Assembly: GCF_025465995.1 (NCBI RefSeq)
Contig: NZ_JANLNY010000023.1
Span: 62,001 to 126,000, forward strand
DNA: 64,000 nucleotides
Direction of reading: 5' to 3'
DNA from: Pseudomonas sp. 5P_3.1_Bac2
Lineage (GTDB): Bacteria; Pseudomonadota; Gammaproteobacteria; Pseudomonadales; Pseudomonadaceae
Shown: positions 1 through 8,190 of the stretch, piece after piece
How positions within the stretch are numbered: position 1 is the stretch's first letter
Layout of the letters: every line of letters begins with the position of its first letter
Position numbers and translations under genes: made by a program
Notes under the pieces: generated by a model
What the model saw: only the letters and a program-made list of their open reading frames with translations
The model's database searches: none
What the model was told of the DNA's origin: nothing

Positions 1-7
1 GGGGGAA

Positions 8-907
8 TTAGCTGGCGGTTTGTTCGAGGATTTTGAAGAACACGCTTTCCAGCGACACCGCCGGCTTGACGCTTAACACATGGCCGCCGAGGTTATTGAG
101 CTGGCTGATAAAGGCGGGCAAATCGGCCTGGCTGATTTCGTTTTCAAACTCCGCCTCGCGCAGTTGCTTGGCGTCCGGCAACAAGGCTTGGGCGGTGCTG
201 TAGCGCACCAGCATCTGATCCACCCGCTCAGCGGCCAACTCGCGGGGCGAACGCACGGTCAGCAGCTCGCCCTTGTTGATAAAGCCAAAGCGGTCAGCAA
301 TCCGTTCGACGTCATGCAGCACATGGGAGGTAAAAAAGATCGCGCCGCCCTGCTGCTTAAACTCGGTGAGAATCTCCACCACATCCTTACGCCCCACCGG
401 GTCCAGCCCCGACAGCGGCTCATCGAGCACCAGCAACTTCGGCTGCACTGCCATGGCATGGGCCAAAGCCACGCGCTGCACGTTACCCTTAGACAACTCG
501 CGAATACGCCGCGTGGCATTACCCGCCACCGAGAAGCGCTCCAACCACTGCAGGCACCAGGCATCGGCGTCTTTGCGTTTGATGCCGTACATGGACAGGC
601 CCATACGGAGGATTTCCAGCGGGGTGAACTGCTCATACAGCGCCGGCGACTCCGGCACAAACGCCAAAGGCTGGCGCGCCTCGGCGCGATGGGCATCGAC
701 GCCATAAATACGCACGCTGCCCTGGTAATCATTGATGATGTCGAGCATCACCTTAATGGTGGTGGACTTTCCTGCCCCGTTAGGCCCGACAAAACCAAAT
801 ACCTCGCCCTCGGTCATGCTTAGATTGACATCGCGCAGGGCCTGTACGGTTTTGCCTTTACTTTTAAAGGTGTGGCTAACATTTTCGAACTCTAGAGCTG
901 CCCTCAT
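8..907 (-). CDS. ABC transporter ATP-binding protein, PilH-like
   Basis: The 299-residue protein has a complete ABC ATPase core: Walker A GPNGAGKST (41-49), signature LSKGN (138-142, a variant of LSGGQ), Walker B LLVLDEP (158-164) and an H-loop histidine near 195. It ends in about 100 residues with no motif I recognise. Its ATG overlaps the stop of the preceding gene (ATGA), so it is the last gene of a three-gene operon with a permease and a membrane-anchored protein. It presumably powers that permease. By context after a pilin gene I read it as the PilH component of a PilGHI-type exporter, which in Myxococcus is needed for pilus assembly. The ABC assignment is certain and the PilH role is inferred. 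Its GC-rich codon use is unlike the two AT-rich genes before it. Confidence 0.85.
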   Translation of the reverse strand: MRAALEFENVSHTFKSKGKTVQALRDVNLSMTEGEVFGFVGPNGAGKSTTIKVMLDIINDYQGSVRIYGVDAHRAEARQPLAFVPESPALYEQFTPLEILRMGLSMYGIKRKDADAWCLQWLERFSVAGNATRRIRELSKGNVQRVALAHAMAVQPKLLVLDEPLSGLDPVGRKDVVEILTEFKQQGGAIFFTSHVLHDVERIADRFGFINKGELLTVRSPRELAAERVDQMLVRYSTAQALLPDAKQLREAEFENEISQADLPAFISQLNNLGGHVLSVKPAVSLESVFFKILEQTAS

Positions 908-1743
908 GGCTGCTTCTCCAATTCGGCAACCTTCATTTTCTTTAAAATGACACTACCTTCGGACAACTCATATCCAAGACCTAATGGGTCTCCTGGGAGC
1001 TCTTTTAGATAGGCCTTATTCACGAGATGATTCAAATCCACCAACTTCCCACGCTCAGCCTCATAGCGACGCTGCGCCTTACGCAATAAAACCAAGCCTT
1101 CTAAACGAACAACTCGCTTATCAAGCATTTTTTTAAGTACTGGATCATTTGCATCATTACGCTGCTGTATCAAGTAATCCAATGCCAGCCTTTCATCCGA
1201 AAACTCTTCAACACGTAGCATTACAGCTAACTTCCTAAAACTCGCTGCATTTTCCGCCGACCTTTGCGCACCGAGCTCAAGAACTCGCTCAGCCTCATCA
1301 ATATTTTTTTGAAAAAAAGCTAGATTAACACCGTAAAAGAAAGGAGGCACATAGTCCCAAACTCTGCACTTTACCGCAGCCTTGAGCACATCATTTCCCT
1401 CATCTACAGCCCCACCCCATGTTAATAGCCCATTAGCTAAATAATAATTATCTTCATGACAAGCATTCAGCTGCGCCACTACTTTTTGCGCCCGAATAAA
1501 ATAATCTGAATCAACGTGCCCATTTTCAATTCCAGTGGCTGATAAGCGCATACTTTCAATATTTGCAGCTAAGAAACGATCACCACCATACAACGCTGAA
1601 AGAATTGATGCTGGAACAACAACCCGATCGACATAGCTAATCGGACTTTGATAGACGCTGCTTACCGAATACTGCCTAGAAAATACTAAAAACATGCTCA
1701 ATAGCAGCGCTACTGACAAGAGAAATAGACCATGCATTCGCAT
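904..1743 (-). CDS. Membrane-anchored periplasmic protein, PilG-like
   Basis: This 279-residue protein has one N-terminal hydrophobic segment (about 5-21) without a clear signal-peptidase site. It is therefore probably anchored in the inner membrane with the rest in the periplasm. The middle is helical and TPR-like. The C-terminus carries the pattern LPGDPLGLGYELSEG, a tail I associate with PilG-like proteins beside Geobacter and Myxococcus pilins. It starts one base after the permease stop and overlaps the ATPase start, so the three are translationally coupled. Its sequence is clearly AT-richer than pilBCD, suggesting a foreign origin. I do not recognise a domain with certainty; PilG is an inference from position and architecture. 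Confidence 0.6.
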   Translation of the reverse strand: MRMHGLFLLSVALLLSMFLVFSRQYSVSSVYQSPISYVDRVVVPASILSALYGGDRFLAANIESMRLSATGIENGHVDSDYFIRAQKVVAQLNACHEDNYYLANGLLTWGGAVDEGNDVLKAAVKCRVWDYVPPFFYGVNLAFFQKNIDEAERVLELGAQRSAENAASFRKLAVMLRVEEFSDERLALDYLIQQRNDANDPVLKKMLDKRVVRLEGLVLLRKAQRRYEAERGKLVDLNHLVNKAYLKELPGDPLGLGYELSEGSVILKKMKVAELEKQP

Positions 1744-1744
1744 T

Positions 1745-2551
1745 TCATGAAAACCGTTTTTTGTATAGCGCTAAGATAGCCAGAAATAGAATCAAGCCTG
1801 CATAACTAAGACTTGAATAAAGCAGGAATGGCCAGCCCGATGGCAACAACTCTAAATTTGAATATAAGGCAATCTCACGAACATCCAAAGCGCCCAGATC
1901 AGGTAAAAAAAATCTCAGCCCCCCCAACCCAAAACTATAACTATCAGGATCTGAAACGACGTAATCGTTAACTCCTAAAAGTTCAATCACGGACGAATAA
2001 GATCTAGCTATCAACATAAACCCTAAAACACCAACCATTAGAAAACTTTGGCTAGTAGAAACGATGGAAACAAGAAGGCCTAGTACAAGGAGAACCAAAG
2101 CGTCCACGCCAACAAAAGCAATGACTATTGCATAGTTACTTAATAGGTTTACTGGTGTTGCCTGCTGATAGCCTTGAGATACGAGCCATACGAGAAACGC
2201 AAGAGTAAATGATAAGAAAACCAGCAGCAAAGTTAAAATCAATGCCATACAAATCAATTTACCCACGACAAAGCTCCATCTAGCCTCTGGATAGGTAAGT
2301 GAATTTAAAAAGTAACGCCGTTCGAACTCACGATATACTAGATCCTGACACAAGATAATTACAGCTATAGGCAGTAGATACCTGATGACCGAAATCCCAA
2401 CATCAAGAGCTACCGTAGCAGGCTGTCGCCCACTGAAAAGCGCAGATGCGTATGACGTGATTACTAGGATAAAAAAAGCAGTAATAAAGAAATAAAAAAA
2501 ACGGGATCGGACAGAAAGCAAGACACCACTAAAAACGAATTTAAAGCTCAC
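1745..2551 (-). CDS. ABC transporter permease, PilI-like
   Basis: The 268-residue protein has about six hydrophobic segments: near 17-37, 55-72, 95-120, 140-165, 170-185 and a C-terminal helix at about 240-262. This is the layout of ABC-2 type permeases, which work with NatA/CcmA-like ATPases such as the one two genes downstream. The start is GTG with only a weak ribosome site, and a terminator hairpin lies 30 bases upstream. Expression is therefore likely to be low and to depend on read-through from the pilin genes. The coding sequence is AT-rich. Its place after a pilin and with a PilG-like and a PilH-like gene suggests the PilI role in pilus assembly. The substrate is unknown. Confidence 0.75.
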   Translation of the reverse strand: MSFKFVFSGVLLSVRSRFFYFFITAFFILVITSYASALFSGRQPATVALDVGISVIRYLLPIAVIILCQDLVYREFERRYFLNSLTYPEARWSFVVGKLICMALILTLLLVFLSFTLAFLVWLVSQGYQQATPVNLLSNYAIVIAFVGVDALVLLVLGLLVSIVSTSQSFLMVGVLGFMLIARSYSSVIELLGVNDYVVSDPDSYSFGLGGLRFFLPDLGALDVREIALYSNLELLPSGWPFLLYSSLSYAGLILFLAILALYKKRFS

Positions 2552-2582
2552 TGTTTGAACCTATTGTTAATAACCATAGTTT

Positions 2583-2608
2583 GAAAAGGGAGGTGACCCT
2601 CCCTTTTC
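2583..2608 (-). terminator. Intrinsic terminator after the secreted pilin partner
   Basis: An 11-bp perfect stem (GAAAAGGGAGG with its complement) closes a four-base loop and ends in TTTTC on the minus strand. It lies 8 bases past the stop of the secreted gene and 31 bases before the permease start. It probably keeps pilin transcripts abundant while letting through little of the ABC operon. Confidence 0.8.
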
Positions 2609-2615
2609 TTTTACA

Positions 2616-3047
2616 TTACTGGGTCAAGCGTGCAGTAGCTTGAGTCTCAGCGATAGCTGCTGTACAAGCTTGACCTTGAGGATACAGCGGAACAACTGTA
2701 CCTTGACGAGTAGAGGCCGTAGCAACTACTGGGCCATTACGAGTTTCGAACACAGGTGGGTTCTGAGAAACCAAAGTCCCCGGAGTTGCGTTTGGATCCG
2801 TCGAAGCGACTAGAATTTCTACTTCACGTGCAGCTGTGCGCCCACCAGTGTGGCAAGTACCTACTGCCACGCCAGTGCCTACAGTGCATACAACACCAGC
2901 GCGAACATTGGCAGAAAGAGTGATTGTTACGTTCTCATTTAGCAACTCACAATCAGTCATCCGATAAGGACCAGTCGCATCAAAGGTAGTAGCATGAACT
3001 GCACCGGCAGAGAGTAGACCAGCAACAATCAAAGTAATCTTTTTCAT
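2616..3047 (-). CDS. Secreted cysteine-rich protein, candidate pilin C-terminal partner
   Basis: This 143-residue protein has a classic signal peptide (MKKITLIVAGLLSAGAVHA, cleavage before TTFD). The mature part of about 124 residues holds four cysteines, in CELL, VVCT, GTCH and QACT, enough for two disulphides, and is predicted to be rich in beta strands. It has no type III prepilin N-terminus. It follows the short pilin by 21 bases, has its own GGGCGAGG ribosome site, and ends at a terminator, so the two form a bicistronic unit. This is the arrangement of Geobacter PilA-N and PilA-C, where the second protein supplies the pilin globular part. I do not recognise the family itself; the partner role is an inference. 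A chaperone or an unrelated periplasmic protein is possible. Confidence 0.7.
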   Translation of the reverse strand: MKKITLIVAGLLSAGAVHATTFDATGPYRMTDCELLNENVTITLSANVRAGVVCTVGTGVAVGTCHTGGRTAAREVEILVASTDPNATPGTLVSQNPPVFETRNGPVVATASTRQGTVVPLYPQGQACTAAIAETQATARLTQ

Positions 3048-3068
3048 ATATAGCCTCGCCCTTATAAG

Positions 3069-3254
3069 TTAACGAAGTGAGGAAATGACAGAAGTAATAA
3101 TGTTTTTGGCATCTGCAGTAGCAGTAGTGTCATTTGCCTTAGCGCGATATTCGTTGAACTGCGGAATAGCGATAGCAGCCAAAATACCGATGATCGCAAT
3201 AACGATCATCAGCTCGATCAGGGTAAAACCTTTTTGTTTCTTGAGAGACTTCAT
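3069..3254 (-). CDS. pilA: Short type IV pilin (N-terminal helix only)
   Basis: The protein has 61 residues: a basic leader ending in KQKG, then [16 protein letters not shown]. Prepilin peptidase would cut G-F, leaving 52 residues that begin with Phe and carry Glu5. Only the alpha-1 helix is present; the globular domain and C-terminal disulphide loop of normal Pseudomonas PilA are missing. Aromatics fall at mature positions 1, 24 and 27, as in Geobacter PilA-N, but the further aromatics of that protein are absent. AGGAG precedes the ATG, and a sigma-54 promoter lies just upstream. It sits divergent from pilB, the normal place of Pseudomonas pilA, so I read it as the major pilin. A truncated relic is the alternative, but the intact promoter, ribosome site and partner gene argue against it. 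Confidence 0.85.
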   Translation of the reverse strand: MKSLKKQKGFTLIELMIVIAIIGILAAIAIPQFNEYRAKANDTTATADAKNIITSVISSLR

Positions 3255-3299
3255 TGGCAGACTCCTAGTTTATGGGAGGTCAGAGACCCGCTCAGTACC

Positions 3300-3315
3300 A
3301 GCACAGGTCGTGCCA
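3300..3315 (-). promoter_or_regulatory. Sigma-54 promoter of the pilin gene
   Basis: The minus strand reads TGGCACGACCTGTGCT, close to the sigma-54 consensus TGGCACG-N4-TTGCT. The invariant GG and GC are exactly 10 bases apart. Transcription would start near 3289 and give a leader of about 35 bases. PilR, encoded at 31079-32416, is the expected activator; the stretch TTTTTTGTC near 3396-3404 could be part of its binding site. Confidence 0.8.
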
Positions 3316-3488
3316 AGAGTTAAAACGTCTGTACCAGCAAGCCCGCAACCAAAACCATCGTACCCAACCCGCGCCCCTAGCGCGCACTAACTGCCGTTTT
3401 TTGTCAGTTGAGACGTTGGTGCTTGGGCAATGCCTTGATTTAGGCTATAAGTCGCCCACTCCAATTGGCTGCAAGCAGTGCATAAATC

Positions 3489-5189
3489 ATGAGTGAAGCC
3501 CCCCAACTCACCGGCCTGGCCCGGCAACTGGTCAACGCTCAGCTCCTTAGTGAAAGCGTGGCGGCGCAAGCCCATAGCCAAGCGCTGCGCAATAAAATTC
3601 CGCTGGTGAGCTACTTAGTACAAAACAAGCTGGCCACCGCCCGCGCCGTGGCGGAGATTGCCGCCGAGCAATTTGGCGTGCCTTTTTGCGACTTGAATGC
3701 GCTGGATAAAGAGCAGCAGCCACGGGATATCGTCAGTGAAAAACTGATCCGCCAACACCGGCTGATTCCACTGTTTAAGCGCGGCAATAAGCTGTTTATT
3801 GGCCTGTCGGACCCGACCAATCACCAAGCCGTCACCGACGTGCAGTTCTCCACCCGGCTTAATACCGAGCCGCTGCTGGTGGAGGACGACAAGCTTAGCG
3901 ATGCCATCGAAAAGTTCTTTGATGCCGCTAATAGCGGTATGGACGATCTGGGTGATGTCGACCTCGACGGCCTGGATGTTGAAGCCGTCGATGAGAATAA
4001 AGCCGACAGCAGCGAGAACTCCTCCGACGATGCGCCGGTGGTGCGCTTCGTTAATAAAATGCTGCTGGATGCGATTAAAAAAGGCTCATCTGACCTGCAC
4101 TTTGAGCCCTATGAGAAAAACTACCGCGTGCGCTTTCGCACCGATGGGATTTTGCAGGAAATCGCCCGCCCACCTATCCAGTTAGCCCCGCGTATCAGCG
4201 CGCGACTTAAGGTGATGGCCGGCCTGGATATTTCCGAGCGACGTAAGCCGCAAGATGGGCGCATCAAGATGCGCATCTCCAAGAGCAAATCCATCGACTT
4301 TCGCGTGAGCACTTGCCCCACCCTCTGGGGCGAAAAGATCGTTATGCGGATTCTCGACTCAGCCAGTGCGCAGATGGGCATTGATGCCCTGGGTTATGAA
4401 GAGGCGCAAAAAGAGCTGTACCTCACGGCCCTTAAGCAGCCACAAGGGATGATCTTGGTCACCGGCCCCACCGGCTCCGGTAAAACCGTATCGCTGTATA
4501 CCGGCCTGAATATCCTCAACACCCCGGACGTGAATATCTCCACGGCCGAAGACCCGGTGGAAATCAACTTGGAGGGGATTAACCAAGTTAACGTTAACCC
4601 CAAACAAGGCATGGACTTCACCGCCGCGCTAAAGGCCTTTTTGCGTCAGGACCCGGACATCATCATGGTCGGCGAGATCCGCGACCTAGACACCGCTTCG
4701 ATTGCGGTGAAAGCTGCGCAAACCGGGCATATGGTTATGTCGACCCTACACACCAACAGCGCCGCGGAGACCCTGACACGCCTGCGCAATATGGGCGTGC
4801 CGAGTTTTAACATTGCCACCTCGGTCAACCTGATTATTGCCCAGCGCTTGGCCCGCAAGCTGTGTAGCCACTGCAAGAAAGAGGTGAAAATCCCCCGCGA
4901 AGCGTTATTGGAGGAAGGCTTCCCAGAAAACAAGGTTGACAGCATCAAGCTGTATGGCCCGGTGGGCTGCGAAAACTGCAATAACGGTTACAAAGGCCGA
5001 GTGGGAATTTATGAAGTAGTTAAAAACACGCCAGCCTTGCAGCGGATTATTATGGAGGAAGGCAACTCCATTGATATCTCCATCCAAATGCGTAAAGACG
5101 GCTTTAATGATTTGCGCACTTCCGCTTTGCTCAAGGCAATGCAGGGCATTACCAGCCTTGAAGAAGTTAACCGTGTGACCAAGGATTAA
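3489..5189 (+). CDS. pilB: Type IV pilus assembly ATPase PilB
   Basis: PilB is the cytoplasmic hexameric ATPase that drives pilus extension. The 566 residues match the Pseudomonas length. An N-terminal MshEN/GspE-N region (about 1-150) precedes the motor domain. Walker A is GPTGSGKT (326-333), followed by the Asp box around STAEDPVE, Walker B and the His box MSTLHTNSAAET. The zinc tetracysteine is intact at C459, C462, C494 and C497. The ATG start gives MSEAPQLTG. It is followed by pilC after 3 bases and forms a pilBCD unit that runs into coaE-yacG. It is divergent from the short pilin, and its base composition is GC-rich, in contrast to the pilin-side genes. Confidence 0.97.
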   Translation: MSEAPQLTGLARQLVNAQLLSESVAAQAHSQALRNKIPLVSYLVQNKLATARAVAEIAAEQFGVPFCDLNALDKEQQPRDIVSEKLIRQHRLIPLFKRGNKLFIGLSDPTNHQAVTDVQFSTRLNTEPLLVEDDKLSDAIEKFFDAANSGMDDLGDVDLDGLDVEAVDENKADSSENSSDDAPVVRFVNKMLLDAIKKGSSDLHFEPYEKNYRVRFRTDGILQEIARPPIQLAPRISARLKVMAGLDISERRKPQDGRIKMRISKSKSIDFRVSTCPTLWGEKIVMRILDSASAQMGIDALGYEEAQKELYLTALKQPQGMILVTGPTGSGKTVSLYTGLNILNTPDVNISTAEDPVEINLEGINQVNVNPKQGMDFTAALKAFLRQDPDIIMVGEIRDLDTASIAVKAAQTGHMVMSTLHTNSAAETLTRLRNMGVPSFNIATSVNLIIAQRLARKLCSHCKKEVKIPREALLEEGFPENKVDSIKLYGPVGCENCNNGYKGRVGIYEVVKNTPALQRIIMEEGNSIDISIQMRKDGFNDLRTSALLKAMQGITSLEEVNRVTKD

Positions 5190-5192
5190 GCC

Positions 5193-6413
5193 ATGGCGGC
5201 CAAAGCAATAAAAACCAGTGTATTTAGCTGGGAAGGCACTGATCGTAAAGGCGCAAAAATCAAAGGCGAGCTGTCGGGCCAATCTCCTGCCTTGGTCAAA
5301 GCCCAACTGCGTAAGCAGGGTATTAATCCACTAAAAGTCCGCAAAAAAGCCGTAGCGTTGTTTAGCGCCGGCAAAAAAATCAAACCCATGGACATCGCCC
5401 TGTTTACCCGGCAAATGGCGACCATGATGAAAGCTGGGGTGCCTCTGCTGCAGGCCTTTGACATTATCGGCGAGGGTTTTGAAAACCCTAATATGCGCAC
5501 CCTGATTAACGATGTGAAACAGGAAGTAGCCGCCGGCAATAGCTTTGCTTCGGCGCTGCGCAGCAAGCCGCTATTTTTTGATGACCTGTATTGCAACTTG
5601 GTCGACTCTGGCGAGCAGTCCGGCGCACTGGAAACCCTGCTGGATCGGGTCGCCACTTATAAAGAGAAGACTGAAGCGCTTAAAGCCAAAATCAAAAAAG
5701 CGATGACTTATCCCATCGCCGTCATCATTGTCGCCATTATTGTTACGGCGATTTTGCTGATTAAGGTGGTGCCACAGTTTGAGGCTGTGTTTAACGGTTT
5801 TGGCGCCGAACTACCGGCCTTTACCCAAGTAGTCGTGGATATGTCCCGCAGCTTGCAGGACTGGTGGTTTATCTACCTGGGCAGCATCATCGGCGCAGTA
5901 TTTCTATTTAAAGAAAGCCACAAACGCTCCAAAGCCTTTCGCGACTTCTTGGATCGTAAACTGCTAAAAGCACCCATCATTGGCCCGATTCTCTACAACG
6001 CCGTAGTCGCCCGCTTTGCCCGCACCTTGGCCACCACCTTTGCTGCGGGTGTGCCGCTGGTAGACGCTTTGCAATCGGTAGAAGGTGCCGCCGGTAACGT
6101 GGTATTCCGCGAGGCCATCGCGAAAGTACGCAACGATGTGTCGTCCGGTACCCAGCTGAACTTCTCCATGCGCACCACGGGCGTCTTCCCAACCATGGCC
6201 GTACAGATGACGGCTATCGGTGAGGAGTCCGGCTCGCTGGATGAGATGCTGGATAAAACCGCGGAATACTACGAAGCGGCGGTGGATAACTCGGTCGATA
6301 ACCTCACCACCCTGATGGAGCCGATGATTATGGCTGTGCTTGGGGTGCTGGTGGGTGGTCTAATCGTGGCCATGTACCTACCAATCTTCCAGCTGGGTTC
6401 CGTAGTAGGCTAA
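5193..6413 (+). CDS. pilC: Type IV pilus inner-membrane platform protein PilC
   Basis: PilC is the polytopic platform on which PilB acts to build the pilus. It has 406 residues with two T2SSF repeats (about 70-193 and 273-395). Hydrophobic segments lie near 170-192 and 220-240, with a final one near 375-400. The repeat signatures FTRQMATMMKAGVPL and FARTLATTFAAGVPL are both visible. It starts three bases after pilB and its stop abuts the pilD start, so it is translated within the pilBCD operon. Nothing unusual was seen in length or motifs. Confidence 0.97.
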   Translation: MAAKAIKTSVFSWEGTDRKGAKIKGELSGQSPALVKAQLRKQGINPLKVRKKAVALFSAGKKIKPMDIALFTRQMATMMKAGVPLLQAFDIIGEGFENPNMRTLINDVKQEVAAGNSFASALRSKPLFFDDLYCNLVDSGEQSGALETLLDRVATYKEKTEALKAKIKKAMTYPIAVIIVAIIVTAILLIKVVPQFEAVFNGFGAELPAFTQVVVDMSRSLQDWWFIYLGSIIGAVFLFKESHKRSKAFRDFLDRKLLKAPIIGPILYNAVVARFARTLATTFAAGVPLVDALQSVEGAAGNVVFREAIAKVRNDVSSGTQLNFSMRTTGVFPTMAVQMTAIGEESGSLDEMLDKTAEYYEAAVDNSVDNLTTLMEPMIMAVLGVLVGGLIVAMYLPIFQLGSVVG

Positions 6414-7286
6414 ATGACCTTATTCGACCTTCTGGCCGGCTACCCGCCGGCCTTTATTATTCTGTGTCTGATCGTGGGCCTGTTGATCGGCAGTTTTCTT
6501 AATGTGCTGGTCTATCGCCTGCCGCTGATGATGCAGCGCGAATGGCGGCAGCAGGCCCGAGAAACTCTGGAGCTGCCCGAGCAAAGCGAAGGCGAGGTGT
6601 TTAACCTGCTGCTGCCCAACTCGCGTTGCCCGCACTGCGCCCACGAAATCAAGCCTTGGGAAAACATTCCGCTACTGAGTTTTGCCTATTTGCGCGGTAA
6701 GTGCTCGAGCTGCAAAGCACCGATCAGTTGGCGCTACCCGCTGGTGGAACTCACCAGCGGTGTACTGGCGGCGTTTATCGCCTGGCACTTTGGCTTCACC
6801 TGGCAAGCCGGCGCCATGCTGGTGCTGACCTGGGGCCTGCTGGCCATGAGCTTGATCGATGCCGATCACTATCTGCTGCCGGATTCATTGGTACTACCGC
6901 TGCTGTGGCTCGGCCTGATCGCCAACTATTTCGGCTTGTTCACCTCGTTGGGCGATGCACTGTGGGGCGCTGTGGCCGGCTACCTGAGCCTGTGGACGGT
7001 GTACTGGCTGTTCAAGCTGTTAACCGGCAAGGAAGGCATGGGCCATGGCGATTTCAAGTTGCTGGCCATGCTCGGCGCCTGGGGTGGCTGGCAAGTGTTG
7101 CCGCTAACCATTCTGCTGTCGTCGCTAGTCGGTGCCGTGCTCGGTTTACTGATGCTGCGCGCGCGCAATGCCGCCAGCAACACGCCAATTCCCTTCGGGC
7201 CGTACCTTGCGCTTGCCGGCTGGATCGCGTTGATCTGGGGTGAACAAATCACCCAAGGCTATCTGCAAGTGGTGGGCTTTCACTGA
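6414..7286 (+). CDS. pilD: Prepilin peptidase and N-methyltransferase PilD
   Basis: PilD is the inner-membrane aspartyl protease that cuts prepilin leaders after glycine and methylates the new N-terminus. The 290 residues include the zinc-binding cysteine pairs C72/C75 and C97/C100 in the cytoplasmic loop. The two catalytic aspartates are D149 (in SLIDAD) and D213 (in GHGDFK), at the same numbering as P. aeruginosa PilD/XcpA. About eight membrane segments are visible. Its ATG directly follows the pilC stop. It should process the short pilin (cut after KQKG) and all the minor pilins encoded at 33692-41629. Confidence 0.97.
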   Translation: MTLFDLLAGYPPAFIILCLIVGLLIGSFLNVLVYRLPLMMQREWRQQARETLELPEQSEGEVFNLLLPNSRCPHCAHEIKPWENIPLLSFAYLRGKCSSCKAPISWRYPLVELTSGVLAAFIAWHFGFTWQAGAMLVLTWGLLAMSLIDADHYLLPDSLVLPLLWLGLIANYFGLFTSLGDALWGAVAGYLSLWTVYWLFKLLTGKEGMGHGDFKLLAMLGAWGGWQVLPLTILLSSLVGAVLGLLMLRARNAASNTPIPFGPYLALAGWIALIWGEQITQGYLQVVGFH

Positions 7287-7356
7287 CGGAGCCATTGGCC
7301 AGTCGTGTAAGCCCTGCACTACAATCGCCGCTGGCGGATAACTGAAGAGCCGTAAC

Positions 7357-7971
7357 GTGAGCACTAAGCCCTGGATTCTTGGCCTAACCGGCGGCATTGG
7401 CAGCGGTAAAAGCGCTGTTGCCCAGCACTTTATTGACCTCGGCATCCACGCCGTGGATGCCGACCACGCCGCGCGCTGGGTGGTGGAGCCGGGTAAGCCG
7501 GCTTTGGCGCAAATCGTCGCGCACTTCGGCAGTGAAGTGCTACAGGCCGACGGCCAACTCAACCGCGCCGCCCTGCGGCAAAAAATCTTTAGCGACCCGC
7601 AACAGCGGCGCTGGCTCGAAGCCTTGCTGCACCCGCTGATCGCTCAGGAAATCGCCCACTCCCTCGCTCAGGCACAATCGCCCTACGCGATTTTGGTATC
7701 GCCGCTGTTGATTGAGTCTGGCCAGTACAAACTGGCCCAACGCATCTTGGTGGTGGATGCGCCTGAACAGTTGCAAATCCAGCGCACCATGAGCCGCGAC
7801 CAGAGCAGCCAAGAGCAGGTCGAAGCGATCCTCAAAGTCCAAGCCAGCCGCGAACGGCGTTTAAGCCAGGCCCATGATGTGCTGGTCAATGACCGCGACC
7901 TCAACTGGCTGCGCAGCGAGGCCCAGCGCCTGCATGACTTTTACTTAACCCTGCGTGGAGGCCAAGCATGA
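7357..7971 (+). CDS. coaE: Dephospho-CoA kinase
   Basis: CoaE phosphorylates dephospho-CoA in the last step of coenzyme A synthesis, in the cytoplasm. The 204-residue protein has the P-loop [11 protein letters not shown] (9-19). It also carries the family patterns [10 protein letters not shown] and [10 protein letters not shown]. The start codon is GTG. It lies 70 bases after pilD and overlaps yacG by 4 bases (ATGA). The pilD-coaE-yacG order is conserved in pseudomonads. Confidence 0.96.
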   Translation: MSTKPWILGLTGGIGSGKSAVAQHFIDLGIHAVDADHAARWVVEPGKPALAQIVAHFGSEVLQADGQLNRAALRQKIFSDPQQRRWLEALLHPLIAQEIAHSLAQAQSPYAILVSPLLIESGQYKLAQRILVVDAPEQLQIQRTMSRDQSSQEQVEAILKVQASRERRLSQAHDVLVNDRDLNWLRSEAQRLHDFYLTLRGGQA

Positions 7972-8168
7972 GCACCCCAACTTTAGTCCCCTGCCCGACC
8001 TGTGCCGCTCCGGTGGAATGGGGCCCGCAAAGCCCGAGCCGGCCCTTTTGCAGCGAGCGCTGCAAGCTGATCGACCTAGGCGCATGGGCCTCCGAGGAAC
8101 ACAGCATCCCCGGCAACTCGTTGGAAGATGAGCTGTTTAGCGGCGAGCTGAATCCCAGCCGGCACTGA
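7968..8168 (+). CDS. yacG: DNA gyrase inhibitor YacG
   Basis: YacG is a small zinc protein that binds GyrB and inhibits DNA gyrase. Its 66 residues carry four zinc cysteines, C9, C12, C28 and C32, in the CPTC-N15-CSERC arrangement of the family. The acidic C-terminal tail is typical. It overlaps the coaE stop and ends the pilBCD-coaE-yacG transcription unit. Confidence 0.94.
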   Translation: MSTPTLVPCPTCAAPVEWGPQSPSRPFCSERCKLIDLGAWASEEHSIPGNSLEDELFSGELNPSRH

Positions 8169-8190
8169 TCTCACCCAGAGATAATCCGGC

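Noticed and set aside
3069..3254. Short pilin as a frameshifted pseudogene of a normal pilA
   Set aside because: The downstream frame has its own ribosome site, ATG and signal peptide, and the sigma-54 promoter is intact, so a two-gene design fits better than a broken gene. It stays an alternative.
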